From: JAUIET01 sp045105115
Lineage (GTDB): Bacteria; Pseudomonadota; Gammaproteobacteria; Pseudomonadales; JAUIET01
DNA: 27,748 nt
Direction: 5' to 3'
NCBI GenBank assembly: GCA_045105115.1
Contig: JBGCDE010000075.1
Location: 1 to 27,748, forward strand
Shown: in pieces, positions 14,686 through 22,572 of the stretch
Numbering within the stretch: position 1 is the stretch's first letter
How the letters are laid out: every line of letters starts with the position of its first letter
Position numbers and translations under genes: made by a program
The notes under the pieces: generated by a model
What the model was told of the DNA's origin: nothing
Database searches by the model: none
What the model saw: only the letters and a program-made list of their open reading frames with translations

Positions 14686-16095
14686 TTAGCCACTTACTTC
14701 ATAACGGTCTAATATTTCGCGCAGAGAGCGACTAACCATTGTTTGCTGGCGAATCATTTCAAGCTTTGGCCAGGCGCAACGCTCACCCGAGGCAACCAAT
14801 TTCTGCACTTGCTTTTCACCCGGGAAACCCAGCAGATTCATTGGGTTTATCAAACGGTAGTCAGGAAGAATGTTGATATCCCCAACATAATCCTGATTGA
14901 TAACAGAACGGACCAAACTGGTGGCCTGGGTGATTGGGCCGTTGCGCTTATCAGCTCGGTCGACAATCATTGTGACGGCATTAATCCATTCGCGTGCGGC
15001 ACGCCGGCTCGCAGTTTGAAGCAGGCCAAGTGACGTTTGCTTGCGGTGCCCGTCGGTTACGAAAGGCAGCACGTGCGGATTGGTCTGGCTGACAATGTAG
15101 TGGTTAACACCGTACAAACGCGCAAGACGTTTGGCCGGCATGTCGTCGCTAACCGAACCATCTACCCAACGCCGCGATGGCAGGTAGCTCATACGCTGCC
15201 CATCATCATCTAGCGCCTGCAGAGTCACCGGAGGAAAGATACCCGGTACAGCGGCAGAAGCCATAACAGCACTGCGAACTAATACGCTGGGTGAGGTTGT
15301 GGCATTGAGCAGGCGCGAATTCTGGTGAGTTTCCGCAGGCGCTATAGATACATTCATCGCTCTGCCCGTCTTTTCAAACGCTCTCTGGAACGTCAGATCA
15401 TCGGGAAGGTATTGGCTAAGTACCTCTTCTAGGTCAACGGGGTCAGCGATACCGCCGCGCTTGGAGGGTTCGGGCATTTGCTGAAGAAATTTATCCGCTT
15501 GCAGCAAGTCATGCAATTCCTCGTCAGTATGGCTACAGACGATACTTCCAACGATTGAGCCACCGCTGGAACCTGACATCACCATAGGCAAAAGATCGGC
15601 CTCTAGCAGCGCACGAACAACCCCTAAGTGGAAATACAGTAAAGACCCGGAGCCACTCATCATAAACGCGGAGTGCCCAAAGCAATGACTGGCGCGACGG
15701 AAGAAATCGAGCTTTTCCTCGTGTGTAATGTCGCCACTGTCTTCAGCCGCGAGATGCTCCAAGGTATGAACAATCTCTTCTATATATTGGTCGATCAGGT
15801 GCTTGGTGCCTGACAGTGCGTGCCCGTAAAGGCCGGCGCGCCCCATGCCTCCCATGTTGCCGTGTATGCCCTCATTAAGCGTATACAGCAAGCCGCGACT
15901 ATTATGTCGCGCATTCAGGCTGCGAAGCCGGTCAAGTCGTGCTCTTATGGATACATAATCGTATTGACGACTCTGGTCTTGCTTGCGCCAGCGATCCAAT
16001 CCCTTATGCTTGTCGATTGCATGAGCAGCTTCTTGCCACTGCTGATAACTTTCCGCGTTCTTAAGTGCCCGTGTTAACTGCTGTTCTTTAGCCAC
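14686..16095 (-). CDS. DUF3336 plus patatin-like phospholipase
   Basis: This 469-residue lipid acyl hydrolase has an N-terminal DUF3336 region (about 10-115; QWQEAAHAIDKHKGLDRWR) followed by a patatin domain (about 140-330). The oxyanion loop is SGSGSLLYFHLGVVRAL at 147-163, the nucleophile is Ser177 in GSSGG, and the catalytic Asp is Asp312 in WVDGSVSDD. This DUF3336-patatin order is also that of yeast TGL3/4/5 and plant SDP1 triacylglycerol lipases, so a storage-lipid or phospholipid substrate is likely. The start is GTG with AAGGAAG about 12 bases upstream, a rather long spacing. There is no signal peptide. It follows the RhlG-like SDR gene by 127 bp on the same strand. Confidence 0.92.
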   Translation of the reverse strand: MAKEQQLTRALKNAESYQQWQEAAHAIDKHKGLDRWRKQDQSRQYDYVSIRARLDRLRSLNARHNSRGLLYTLNEGIHGNMGGMGRAGLYGHALSGTKHLIDQYIEEIVHTLEHLAAEDSGDITHEEKLDFFRRASHCFGHSAFMMSGSGSLLYFHLGVVRALLEADLLPMVMSGSSGGSIVGSIVCSHTDEELHDLLQADKFLQQMPEPSKRGGIADPVDLEEVLSQYLPDDLTFQRAFEKTGRAMNVSIAPAETHQNSRLLNATTSPSVLVRSAVMASAAVPGIFPPVTLQALDDDGQRMSYLPSRRWVDGSVSDDMPAKRLARLYGVNHYIVSQTNPHVLPFVTDGHRKQTSLGLLQTASRRAAREWINAVTMIVDRADKRNGPITQATSLVRSVINQDYVGDINILPDYRLINPMNLLGFPGEKQVQKLVASGERCAWPKLEMIRQQTMVSRSLREILDRYEVSG

Positions 16096-16222
16096 AATTA
16101 GATCAAACTTCCTTTAAACAAACATTGATAAGTGTAGAAGCGGATAAGAATTTATCCCACCGACACATCTTTTAGCTATCAGCACACAAGCGAAAAAACG
16201 GCGAAGAACAATTCGATGTAAC
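16096..16222. other. Intergenic region with a 6-bp dyad
   Basis: This 127-bp gap between the SDR and patatin genes holds a small dyad GGATAA-GAAT-TTATCC at 16142-16157, nested inside an outer GTGT/ACAC pair. On the minus strand a T6 run follows a weak CGAA/TTCG stem near 16185-16215 and could be a poor terminator for the SDR. Neither is strong evidence of a regulatory site. Confidence 0.3.
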
Positions 16223-16996
16223 TTAACGCACCACGGTCGTTCCGCCATCTACAGGAATGATCTGCCCTGTGATAAAACCGCCAGCCGTACTTGCAAGCAT
16301 AATGGCTAGCCCGGCAATGTCCTTCTCTTCGCCCCAGCGCTGTAAGGGAATAGAAGCACACTCCAACTCATACTGATCCTTGCTCACGTACTCGGTCATT
16401 GCCGTGAAAAATCGCCCGGGGGCAATCGCGTTCACGCGTATGTGTTTTTCGGCAAGTACTGCTGAAAGGTTGCGCGTTACCTGATGGATAGCTGATTTGC
16501 TTGGCGCATAGCTTAGCGTGTCAGTTTCGCCGCAAATACCAGCAACTGAGCCAATGTTAATCACACTTGCCGTGTTATCGGCACTAGCACCGCTTGCAAG
16601 CAGCGGGGTGAGTTCACGAGTGAGAAAGAAAGGCGACTTAACGTTCAAGTCCATCACTTTGTCCCAGCCCATTTCCGGGAAATTCTCAAAGCTCTCCAAC
16701 CAGCCACGCCCGGCATTGTTTACCAATACATCAATGCTCTCTTCGCGTTCTTTTAATGTATTCGCAAGCGCCATTACTTCATCCATGCTGCTAATGTCGC
16801 CAGGCAGTGATACGCATTCGCCAAAGGCCGATAATTCTTGCGCGGCTGCATTACAGGCGTCTGCCTTCCGCGCAGTGATGTAAACACGCTTTGCTCCAGC
16901 GCCAAGAAACGCCTTGGCCATGTAAAAACCAAGACCGCGCGATCCGCCTGTAACAACACAGATTTTGTTCTGCATGGAGAAAAGTTCGTTAAGCAT
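16223..16996 (-). CDS. SDR oxidoreductase, RhlG-like 3-oxoacyl reductase
   Basis: This 257-residue classical SDR has the NADP-type glycine motif TGGSRGLG at 16-23 with Arg43 after strand 2 (TARKADAC), favouring NADPH. NNAG is at 93-96, and the catalytic set is Ser150, Tyr163 and Lys167 (YAPSK). The motifs NIGSVAGI, RVNAIAPGRFFTAMT, IPLQRWGEEKDIAGLAI and TGQIIPVDGG line up with Pseudomonas RhlG, a 3-oxoacyl reductase-like SDR, more closely than with FabG. I infer reduction of a 3-keto acyl or related group. The start is MLNELFSMQNK; Met8 could serve instead. It faces the OmpA-domain gene across a region with the shared 24-bp dyad element at 17067-17090, which may control it. Confidence 0.9.
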   Translation of the reverse strand: MLNELFSMQNKICVVTGGSRGLGFYMAKAFLGAGAKRVYITARKADACNAAAQELSAFGECVSLPGDISSMDEVMALANTLKEREESIDVLVNNAGRGWLESFENFPEMGWDKVMDLNVKSPFFLTRELTPLLASGASADNTASVINIGSVAGICGETDTLSYAPSKSAIHQVTRNLSAVLAEKHIRVNAIAPGRFFTAMTEYVSKDQYELECASIPLQRWGEEKDIAGLAIMLASTAGGFITGQIIPVDGGTTVVR

Positions 16997-17066
16997 GGTG
17001 TTTTATCCTTGGAAGTATTTGGAAGACAAGCGCTTGATTTCTAGCTTGCCTGTAACATCGACATAA

Positions 17067-17090
17067 TGGCACAGATACTGCCAATATAAA
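17067..17090. promoter_or_regulatory. Shared dyad / RpoN-like element, copy A
   Basis: The site reads TGGCACA-N4-CTGCC followed by AATATAAA. TGGCA-N7-TGCCA at 17067-17083 is a dyad. The GG and GC pairs have exactly the spacing of a sigma54 -24/-12 promoter. The same element occurs at 25961-25984, differing only in the central four bases. It lies 71 bp upstream of the RhlG-like SDR (minus) and 137 bp upstream of the OmpA-domain gene (plus). It may be an operator, an RpoN promoter, or both. Confidence 0.55.
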
Positions 17091-17226
17091 ACAAGCACAG
17101 CGGCGAAGGATTCTGCTGAAGCTTTGTAAACAGATGAAAAAGTCAAATGCTTGTTTACGTTTCACTGAAGAATTCGTTAATCGACATCGATTACTGTCAC
17201 TGCAAGCACTTAGTTCGGAGCATGCA

Positions 17227-18384
17227 ATGCATAAGAATAGCGAGATCACTGAGTTACGCAGCGAAACAAGCAAGCGATACTGGATTCAACGCGCACAAGC
17301 AGAGAACTTTTTCACCTGGCCAGCCTGGCTGTGGCTGCTGGGATTGCTGTTACTACTTATTTGGGGCTTGTTCGTAACCGCGCCGCACATTGAACAGCAG
17401 GTAGAACAGCAAGTCACCAACACACTCAACAATAGTAAGCAGCAACTCACCCTGAGAAATGTGGAGGTCAGTGCCGATGGCCAAAGCGTTAGCGTAGCAG
17501 CTACCGGTTCAGACAGTACACGCTCTTTAGCTGAGTCTCTGGGTCATGGTTCGCAGTGCGCAACCGTATTCGGCGAGCTTACCTGCCCAACCGACGTGAG
17601 TATTGAATTGAAGCCCGCAGCGCAAGAACCAACAACTGTCATTATAAAAAACAAGAAAGCAATAGCTCACAATTTTCTGGCGAAGCTGTCTAATGAGGGC
17701 CTGGTTATTGAAGGTAAAGTTGCGTCCGAGGACACACTGAATAAAATCTCTAATGTCCTCGATGTTTCTTACCCCGTGCTTGAAAACAAACTCACTGTTT
17801 CAGGCAAGCTCTCAAGTGGGGACGACGCCTGGGCGGCTAGCAAAGCCGGAGGATTACTGGCGCTGGCGCAAAGCGGAAAAGTACTCTGGCAAGACGGTGT
17901 TCTGAGTGCAACCTTACTGAGCACATCGGAAAATGAAGCTGCGATAAGAGCAGTTTTCCAAGATTCAGAAAATACCGAACGATACGGCAGCCTGAATCTT
18001 CAGCTACAGGAAATTGTTAGTCGATGTGATGAAGCATTTTCCGATTTACTCAAGGAAAACTCGATACTTTTCCAAACCGGAAGTTCAGTCATCGCAGCAG
18101 AAAGCGCTAATTTGCTTGATCGAATTGCCAAACTAGCTGTCGATTGCAATATGGGGCTCGACATTGAAGGACACACAGATTCTGTCGGAGCTGCTGAAGA
18201 CAACAATTCATTGAGTTTGTCTCGCGCAAATGCGGTCGTTGACGCGCTCAGCGTCAGTGGTGTTGATTTGAAACGCCTTACGGCTTACGGCTTTGGGTCT
18301 GTACGGCCCATTGCCGGCAACGACACCGCAGCGGGCAGAAAGAAGAATCGTCGCATCGAAATTCGCGTAAGCAAGATTAACTAA
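17227..18384 (+). CDS. Membrane-anchored protein with C-terminal OmpA peptidoglycan-binding domain
   Basis: This 385-residue protein has an N-terminal cytoplasmic tail of about 30 residues, one transmembrane helix at 31-50 (WPAWLWLLGLLLLLIWGLF) and a periplasmic region. The middle (about 55-240) has BON-like alternating segments such as TLRNVEVSADGQSVSV and EGKVASEDTLNKI. The OmpA domain spans about 278-383, with GHTDSVGAAEDN holding Asp318 and LSLSRANAVVDAL holding Arg333, the pair that grips diaminopimelate. The anchor-BON-OmpA order resembles mycobacterial ArfA (Rv0899). I chose the ATG at 17227 because GGAG lies 6 bases upstream; the frame is open to 17134 but that part lacks support. It is followed 42 bp later by a repeat/HhH gene, suggesting a two-gene envelope unit. 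Confidence 0.9.
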   Translation: MHKNSEITELRSETSKRYWIQRAQAENFFTWPAWLWLLGLLLLLIWGLFVTAPHIEQQVEQQVTNTLNNSKQQLTLRNVEVSADGQSVSVAATGSDSTRSLAESLGHGSQCATVFGELTCPTDVSIELKPAAQEPTTVIIKNKKAIAHNFLAKLSNEGLVIEGKVASEDTLNKISNVLDVSYPVLENKLTVSGKLSSGDDAWAASKAGGLLALAQSGKVLWQDGVLSATLLSTSENEAAIRAVFQDSENTERYGSLNLQLQEIVSRCDEAFSDLLKENSILFQTGSSVIAAESANLLDRIAKLAVDCNMGLDIEGHTDSVGAAEDNNSLSLSRANAVVDALSVSGVDLKRLTAYGFGSVRPIAGNDTAAGRKKNRRIEIRVSKIN

Positions 18385-18426
18385 TAAATTCCAAGGCTGA
18401 TAATCAGATAACCATCTGGAGGTTCC

Positions 18427-19725
18427 ATGACATATCTAATTGTAAAGATTTTATTCCTGTTACTACTGGCCACTTTATTTGGCTTCTTATTAGGGCGTTG
18501 GTGGGTCCGACGGCAGTTCGTAGACGTTAGTGAGTCCTACGAGAGTTTCAAACGTGCGGCAGAATCAGCCAACGATGCACCGTGGGGCGATCTGTTTTCA
18601 CGATTCGACGGCTTAGAGCCGTTGTTTCGCAGCACAGTAAAGTCCGAACTCGACGCGCAACCTGCTATTGAAATGCCCGACCTGGATCAATCTGAGGTGC
18701 TCAGTCATTTGAACATGCTGTCAAACAGGATAGAAAGCCTTCCGGTCCCTGAGGCAGTTGACCAGTCTCATACGCACCAGCGCATTGACGACCTGGAAGC
18801 TTCAATCCGGGCGCTGCCCGTGCCGAAAGACCCTGAACCGCTCAATATTGACCCTTTACACGAAGGTATCGCGAGCCTTTCAACCCAAATCAATGCAATT
18901 CCTGCACCGGTGCTGCCCGAGCGCGTAAATCTTTCCCCAATTGAGCAACGGCTGAGCGCGTTGGAAGTTAGTATTCGCAACCTGCCTAAGCCCGTAACAC
19001 CTGAGCCGGTTGATTTGAGCCCGCTCAACCAAGGTATGGCTGCTCTTGATGCAAGCATCAAGGCCATTCCAAAGCCACCACAGCCAGAGTTCGTTAACCT
19101 GGATCCTTTGAATCAACGTATTAGTGCACTCGATGCCAGCGTAAAGGCCATTCCCAGACCAACTCAGTCACCAACAGTAAATCTGGAGCCCTTGAATCAG
19201 CGTATAGCGGCGCTCGATGCCAGCGTAAAAGCTATTCCTAAGCCTATCCAGCCTCAAACTGTGAACCTGGAACCCATTAACCAGCGCATCACCGCTTTGG
19301 ATCAATCCATCAGAAACCTGCCCAAACCAGCCCAAGCGACACCGGTTGATCTAACACCGATTAATCAACGTCTTGCCGCACTGGAAGCCTCGTTCAGACG
19401 CCTATCGGCATCACCGGGCACAGACCTGAAACCTGTGGAAGGGCGCTTGTCGTCTATATCGGAACGCTTGAAAAAGTTGCTCGACTCAAGCGAAGAAACT
19501 CCTGTTCAAGCTACGCCATCTGCACCTATAAGCAACGTTCAGAAAGAGCCTCGACTGCTCAAATCTGCGAGCTTTGGCACAAAAGATGACTTGAAACGCA
19601 TATCCGGCGTGGGTCCAATGCTTGAAGATCTGTTAAACAAACACGGGGTGTACTACTTCTGGCAAATAGCGGATTGGAGCAAGGGCGACATACAGGTGAT
19701 TGGAGCAAGGGCGACATACAGGTAA
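18427..19725 (+). CDS. Membrane-anchored coiled-coil repeat protein with truncated helix-hairpin-helix domain
   Basis: This gene encodes 432 residues as it stands. A transmembrane helix spans residues 3-23, followed by an acidic linker, seven 28-residue repeats (about 134-330) with the pattern V-[ND]-L-x-P-[LI]-[NE]-Q-R-[IL]-x-A-L-x-x-S-[IV]-[KR]-x-[IL]-P-x-P, and a helix-hairpin-helix-like domain starting at about 383 (TKDDLKRISGVGPMLEDLLNKHG). COG3743-type domains normally continue through an aspartate-rich turn into F-K-G-R-I-x-R-D-D-W. Here the frame is broken by a 26-bp tandem duplication at 19672-19723, so the protein ends IGARATYR. A GGAGG ribosome site precedes the ATG. It sits 42 bp after the OmpA-domain gene in the same operon. 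Function is unknown; the HhH domain may bind DNA or protein. Confidence 0.85.
   Translation: MTYLIVKILFLLLLATLFGFLLGRWWVRRQFVDVSESYESFKRAAESANDAPWGDLFSRFDGLEPLFRSTVKSELDAQPAIEMPDLDQSEVLSHLNMLSNRIESLPVPEAVDQSHTHQRIDDLEASIRALPVPKDPEPLNIDPLHEGIASLSTQINAIPAPVLPERVNLSPIEQRLSALEVSIRNLPKPVTPEPVDLSPLNQGMAALDASIKAIPKPPQPEFVNLDPLNQRISALDASVKAIPRPTQSPTVNLEPLNQRIAALDASVKAIPKPIQPQTVNLEPINQRITALDQSIRNLPKPAQATPVDLTPINQRLAALEASFRRLSASPGTDLKPVEGRLSSISERLKKLLDSSEETPVQATPSAPISNVQKEPRLLKSASFGTKDDLKRISGVGPMLEDLLNKHGVYYFWQIADWSKGDIQVIGARATYR
18826..19416 (+). repeat. Seven in-frame 84-bp (28-residue) tandem repeats
   Basis: Residues 134-330 of the membrane-anchored HhH protein consist of seven units, six of exactly 28 residues and the last about 29. 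Each has a conserved N-L-x-P-L-N-Q-R core and ends with a Pro-rich K-x-I-P-K-P hinge. Twenty-eight residues equal four heptads, so each unit probably forms a short coiled-coil rod broken by prolines. Units 3-6 are most alike, suggesting recent duplication. Confidence 0.85.
19672..19723 (+). repeat. Exact 26-bp tandem duplication that shifts the frame
   Basis: Bases 19672-19697 and 19698-19723 are identical, beginning GATTGGAGCAAGGG and ending CATACAGGT. Twenty-six is not a multiple of three, so the second copy puts the reader out of frame and brings in a TAA at 19723-19725. Removing one copy restores a family-typical C-terminus running to the stop at 19833-19835. Confidence 0.95.
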
Positions 19726-19835
19726 TGGATGCCAGGCTCGATGTGTTCAAGGGTCGAATCGAACGTGACGACTGGGTACAGCAAGCGCAGACCCTATCAA
19801 GAGGTGAAGGTGCCGCTCGAAAGCCCGCTGAATAA
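19724..19835 (+). pseudogene. Displaced C-terminal end of the HhH protein
   Basis: If one 26-bp copy is deleted, translation continues after ...DWSKGDIQ into VMDARLDVFKGRIERDD, then W-V-Q-Q-A, and ends at the TAA at 19833-19835. That tail has the usual F-K-G-R-I-E-R-D-D-W ending of this HhH family. The intact gene would encode 460 residues. This stretch is therefore a recently orphaned coding segment rather than intergenic DNA. Confidence 0.85.
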
Positions 19836-19851
19836 GCGGTGTTCTCTGTGC

Positions 19852-19888
19852 TGGAGTCTGTGGCGGCGCCGCAGACTCCAAAGCTTTT
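19852..19888 (+). terminator. Rho-independent terminator after the OmpA/HhH operon
   Basis: TGGAGTCTG at 19852-19860 pairs with CAGACTCCA at 19872-19880. The stem extends inward through a G-U pair and three G-C pairs to a 3-base loop, giving 13 pairs, and TTTT follows at 19885-19888. It lies after the ancestral stop of the HhH gene, which supports that stop as the true end. It insulates the arsR operon. Confidence 0.8.
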
Positions 19889-19964
19889 GCTTGAAACCTT
19901 CTGCTGATACTTCTCCGACCGGACAAACACTTGCAACCAGATGCAAACAATGTAGCCTGAGTGC

Positions 19965-20303
19965 ATGACCAAGAAAAATGCCCTTCCCGACTGCTGTACT
20001 GACGCTCTCTCAGACGTATTCCAGCCAGAATTCTTTAAAGCGCTATGTGATCCTACAAGGATATCCATTGTGGCCACCCTCGCAGCTAGTGGTCACGCCG
20101 CGACTGTAAGCGATATTGTGGATTGCTGCGGTGTCGATTTCTCAGGCGTGTCCCGGCATCTAAAAATTCTCAAGGAAGCCGGTATATTGGCCGCCGAGCG
20201 CGAAGGCCGGCATGTTAAATACCGCCTGGAGACCACTGCGCTGTCTGGCACTTTACGCGGTATGGCCGACGCCTTGGACGTTTGTCGGGTAGAAGAAAAA
20301 TAA
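19965..20303 (+). CDS. arsR: ArsR/SmtB family metalloid-sensing repressor
   Basis: This 112-residue winged-helix repressor has the ArsR core: FFKALCDPTRISIVATLA near 23-40, then the helix-turn-helix DIVDCCGVDFSGVSRHLKILKEAGI and the wing EREGRHVKYRL. Cysteines are at 10, 11, 28, 54, 55 and 107. The vicinal pair Cys54-Cys55 lies close to where classical ArsR has its C-x-C sensor, and Cys10-Cys11 could add ligands, so As(III) or methylated As(III) sensing is plausible. Its start has a weak ribosome site. A TTGCA-N6-TGCAA dyad at 19931-19946 lies just upstream, and the strong 24-bp palindrome lies just downstream before arsI. It heads a five-gene arsenic operon. Confidence 0.9.
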   Translation: MTKKNALPDCCTDALSDVFQPEFFKALCDPTRISIVATLAASGHAATVSDIVDCCGVDFSGVSRHLKILKEAGILAAEREGRHVKYRLETTALSGTLRGMADALDVCRVEEK

Positions 20304-20316
20304 AACAATAATACGT

Positions 20317-20340
20317 TTGCATATTTGCGCAAATATGCAA
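20317..20340. promoter_or_regulatory. 24-bp perfect palindrome, probable ArsR operator and arsI promoter
   Basis: Bases 20317-20328 (TTGCATATTTGC) are followed by their exact reverse complement at 20329-20340. It sits between the arsR stop and the arsI ATG. TTGCAT could serve as a -35 box with an AT-rich TTATAG or TATAGT -10 box at 20341-20347, spacing 18-19 bp, so bound ArsR would cover the promoter. The AT-rich, TGCA-containing dyad fits ArsR-family operators in style. Confidence 0.75.
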
Positions 20341-20367
20341 TTATAGTTTCCTACACAGGAGACTTCT

Positions 20368-20817
20368 ATGAAACGTATGCATGTTCACATCAATACCACG
20401 GCAGAAAGCTTTGCGCAGGCCACGCAGTTCTACACAACGCTTTTCAGCGCCCCGCCAGGCAAAACTAGAGAAAACTACGCCAAATGGATGCTTGAAGATC
20501 CTCGAGTGAACTTTGTTATTGAAGTGATCGAGATTGAGGGCGACTTGCCTGGCATCCATCATGTGGGGATTCAGGTTGACGACAGTGAAGAACTGACAGC
20601 GATTCAGTCGGCCTTAAAAGAGGCTGATATGCCTTTACTAGAGGTTGGCGAGACTGTTTGTTGCTTTTCAAAGTCTGAAAAGAACTGGACGATGGACCCT
20701 TCCGGTGTTCGCTGGGAAACGTTTCGCACTATGGGAGATGTTGACGAATACGGGGGTAAAACCCTGGATGAGCTGACAAACTACAATGTGCAGAGCGCAT
20801 CTGATGCCGCGCTTTAA
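20368..20817 (+). CDS. arsI: ArsI/CadI family dioxygenase (organoarsenical C-As lyase)
   Basis: This 149-residue protein of the vicinal-oxygen-chelate fold cleaves the carbon-arsenic bond of trivalent methyl- and aryl-arsenicals using Fe(II) and O2, releasing As(III). The start MKRMHVH gives metal ligand His5; His65 (HHVGIQVD) and Glu117 (WETF) complete the 2-His-1-Glu set. The arsenic-binding vicinal pair Cys98-Cys99 is in VGETVCCFSKS. YAKWMLEDPRVNF is also a family signature. A second pair of cysteines near the C-terminus, seen in some members, is absent. A strong AGGAG ribosome site precedes the ATG. Placement between arsR and acr3 supports demethylation of MAs(III) followed by As(III) export. 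Confidence 0.93.
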   Translation: MKRMHVHINTTAESFAQATQFYTTLFSAPPGKTRENYAKWMLEDPRVNFVIEVIEIEGDLPGIHHVGIQVDDSEELTAIQSALKEADMPLLEVGETVCCFSKSEKNWTMDPSGVRWETFRTMGDVDEYGGKTLDELTNYNVQSASDAAL

Positions 20818-21847
20818 GGCATGGCTCAGTGTCTGGATTGGGCTTGCTATGCTTGCGGGTCTTGGTTTGGGCCTGCTGTTTCCTGACACTTTCCGGTTTC
20901 TCGGCAGTTTCACGGTTGCCAACGTTAATCCAGTGACGGCCGTGTTGGTGTGGTTTCTTATTTTTCCAACAATGGTGCAAATTGACTATTCTCGCCTACG
21001 CCATGTTTGGCTCACTAGAACCTGGTACACCGGATCACTGCTAACAACTAGTGTTAATTGGCTGATCAAACCGTTCTCTATGGCTGTGTTAGCCGTCGTG
21101 TTTCTCAAGTATCTGTTTGCACCATGGTTGAACGCTGACCCCAGCGGTTACATTGCCGGATTGATACTGCTTGGTGTGGCGCCCTGCACTGGAATGGTTT
21201 TTGTCTGGTCGCGCATGACCAACGGAGATACGCACTTCACTTTGGCTCAAGTAGCACTTAACGATGTGATTCTTTTGTTTGCCTTTGTACCTGTAGCGGG
21301 CGTGTTGCTAGGCATAAGCGGAATCGAAATTCCTTGGCGCACACTGGGTTTGTCAACGTTCATCTACGTGGTAGTGCCGCTGCTGACTGGTTATGCTCTT
21401 CAGAAGATATTAAAGAGCAAAGGTGAGCAGGCTATCGAGAAATTCGATAATGTCACTGGGTCGTTAACAAAAACTGGCTTGTTGCTGCTTGTCGTTCTGC
21501 TGTTTGGGTTTCAGTCGCAAACTATCGTTGAGCGGCCGCTCATAATCGCACTGATTGCTGTACCAGTTATTGTGCAGACGTTCTTGATATTTTTTCTTAC
21601 CTTTGGTGCGGGGTATTTGTTGCGATTACCCACATCGGTCGCCGGTCCTGCCGCACTGATTGGAACCAGTAATTTCTTTGAGCTGGCGGTAGCCATTGCA
21701 ATAACTGTTTTCGGCATTGATTCAGACGCTGTGGTTGCGACTGTTGTGGGTGTGTTAGTTGAAGTTCCGGTGATGCTGCTATTGGTCGCTTTCATTAATC
21801 GCTCAGGCAAAGCAGTTGACGCTCATTCGAGACCATTAGAGGCGTGA
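20804..21847 (+). CDS. acr3: ACR3-family arsenite efflux permease
   Basis: This 347-residue inner-membrane carrier exports As(III). It has about ten hydrophobic segments. Family residues are the TM4 cysteine, Cys128 in LLGVAPCTGMVFVWS, and Glu293 in GTSNFFELAVAIAI, which together are needed for arsenite transport. The segment GDTHFTLAQVALNDVILL is also typical. The start is uncertain: an in-frame ATG at 20786 would add six residues, but MPRFKAWLSVWIG at 20804 fits better and is preceded by AGAG. Either way it overlaps the end of arsI, so the two are coupled. The N-terminal CxxLG-type region is somewhat shorter than in classic ACR3. It supplies the exit route for the product of ArsI. Confidence 0.93.
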   Translation: MPRFKAWLSVWIGLAMLAGLGLGLLFPDTFRFLGSFTVANVNPVTAVLVWFLIFPTMVQIDYSRLRHVWLTRTWYTGSLLTTSVNWLIKPFSMAVLAVVFLKYLFAPWLNADPSGYIAGLILLGVAPCTGMVFVWSRMTNGDTHFTLAQVALNDVILLFAFVPVAGVLLGISGIEIPWRTLGLSTFIYVVVPLLTGYALQKILKSKGEQAIEKFDNVTGSLTKTGLLLLVVLLFGFQSQTIVERPLIIALIAVPVIVQTFLIFFLTFGAGYLLRLPTSVAGPAALIGTSNFFELAVAIAITVFGIDSDAVVATVVGVLVEVPVMLLLVAFINRSGKAVDAHSRPLEA

Positions 21848-22572
21848 GCACCAACCCTATTCACGAAACTGTGTTTGGTGTGCCGATTTATCGCTGGGCA
21901 CTGCTCGGCGCTTTACTAGTATTGATGCTGGTGTTTTCTGTTTATAGTCGCAAACACCTTGGTATCGAATGGAACATGGACTCACTGCGTCTATTCATTC
22001 AGTCTCTAGGCGCTTGGGGCCCACTCTCATACATAGCTATTCTTGTCTTTCGGTTTTTGTTCCTGATTCCAAGTGGGCTTCTATTGATAGCGGCCGGTAT
22101 TTTTTTTGGCCCGTTTTATGGCGCTGCATATGCAGGTGTTGGTTTGTTTGGATCAGCACTGTGGAAGTATGCGATGGTCAGTGTTGTTGGGCGTGACGTA
22201 GTGGTGCGTCAACTGCCCTCGCAGCTTCAGTTGTGGCTTGCTAACAAGGCACAAGGCACGACCAGTTTTTGGGCATTGCTTGGAATCTGTGCCTACCCAT
22301 TTATTCCGAAGCATGTCTTTCAATTTGCCGCAATTTTTGCGGGCATGAAGTTAGCGACTTACGCAGTGGCGGTATCCACCGGTAGTTTCGCTCGCGCGGC
22401 CATGTTCGCCAGTTTGGGCGAAGCACTTTACAGCGGCGTTGGACTGACAACATTGGCAGGCATCCTGATCATTGTGATCGGAGCACCATTATGCGTCTCG
22501 CAGTGGCGACAACAATTGTTAACACCACTACAGCCATTTATCTCATCAACAAAATCCGGGAGTAAACCATGA
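21844..22572 (+). CDS. TVP38/TMEM64 (DedA-like) membrane protein
   Basis: This 242-residue polytopic membrane protein belongs to the TVP38/TMEM64/DedA superfamily. It has a hydrophobic helix at 19-33, then FLFLIPSGLLLIAAGIFFGPFYGAAYAGVGLFGSAL near 71-106 with the re-entrant-loop-like G-x-x-F-G-P-x-x-G signature. The second half contains ICAYPFIPKHVFQFAAIFAGM near 148-168. The start is GTG, overlapping the acr3 stop by four bases (GTGA), with GAG just upstream. Members are linked to lipid scrambling and envelope homeostasis; several arsenic and mercury operons contain one, but its role there is unclear. Its stop overlaps the next gene's ATG by four bases. Confidence 0.88.
   Translation: MSTNPIHETVFGVPIYRWALLGALLVLMLVFSVYSRKHLGIEWNMDSLRLFIQSLGAWGPLSYIAILVFRFLFLIPSGLLLIAAGIFFGPFYGAAYAGVGLFGSALWKYAMVSVVGRDVVVRQLPSQLQLWLANKAQGTTSFWALLGICAYPFIPKHVFQFAAIFAGMKLATYAVAVSTGSFARAAMFASLGEALYSGVGLTTLAGILIIVIGAPLCVSQWRQQLLTPLQPFISSTKSGSKP

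Noticed and set aside
18826..19416. CRISPR array or non-coding repeat
   Set aside because: The 84-bp periodicity encodes 28-residue protein repeats with varied codons and no spacer pattern.
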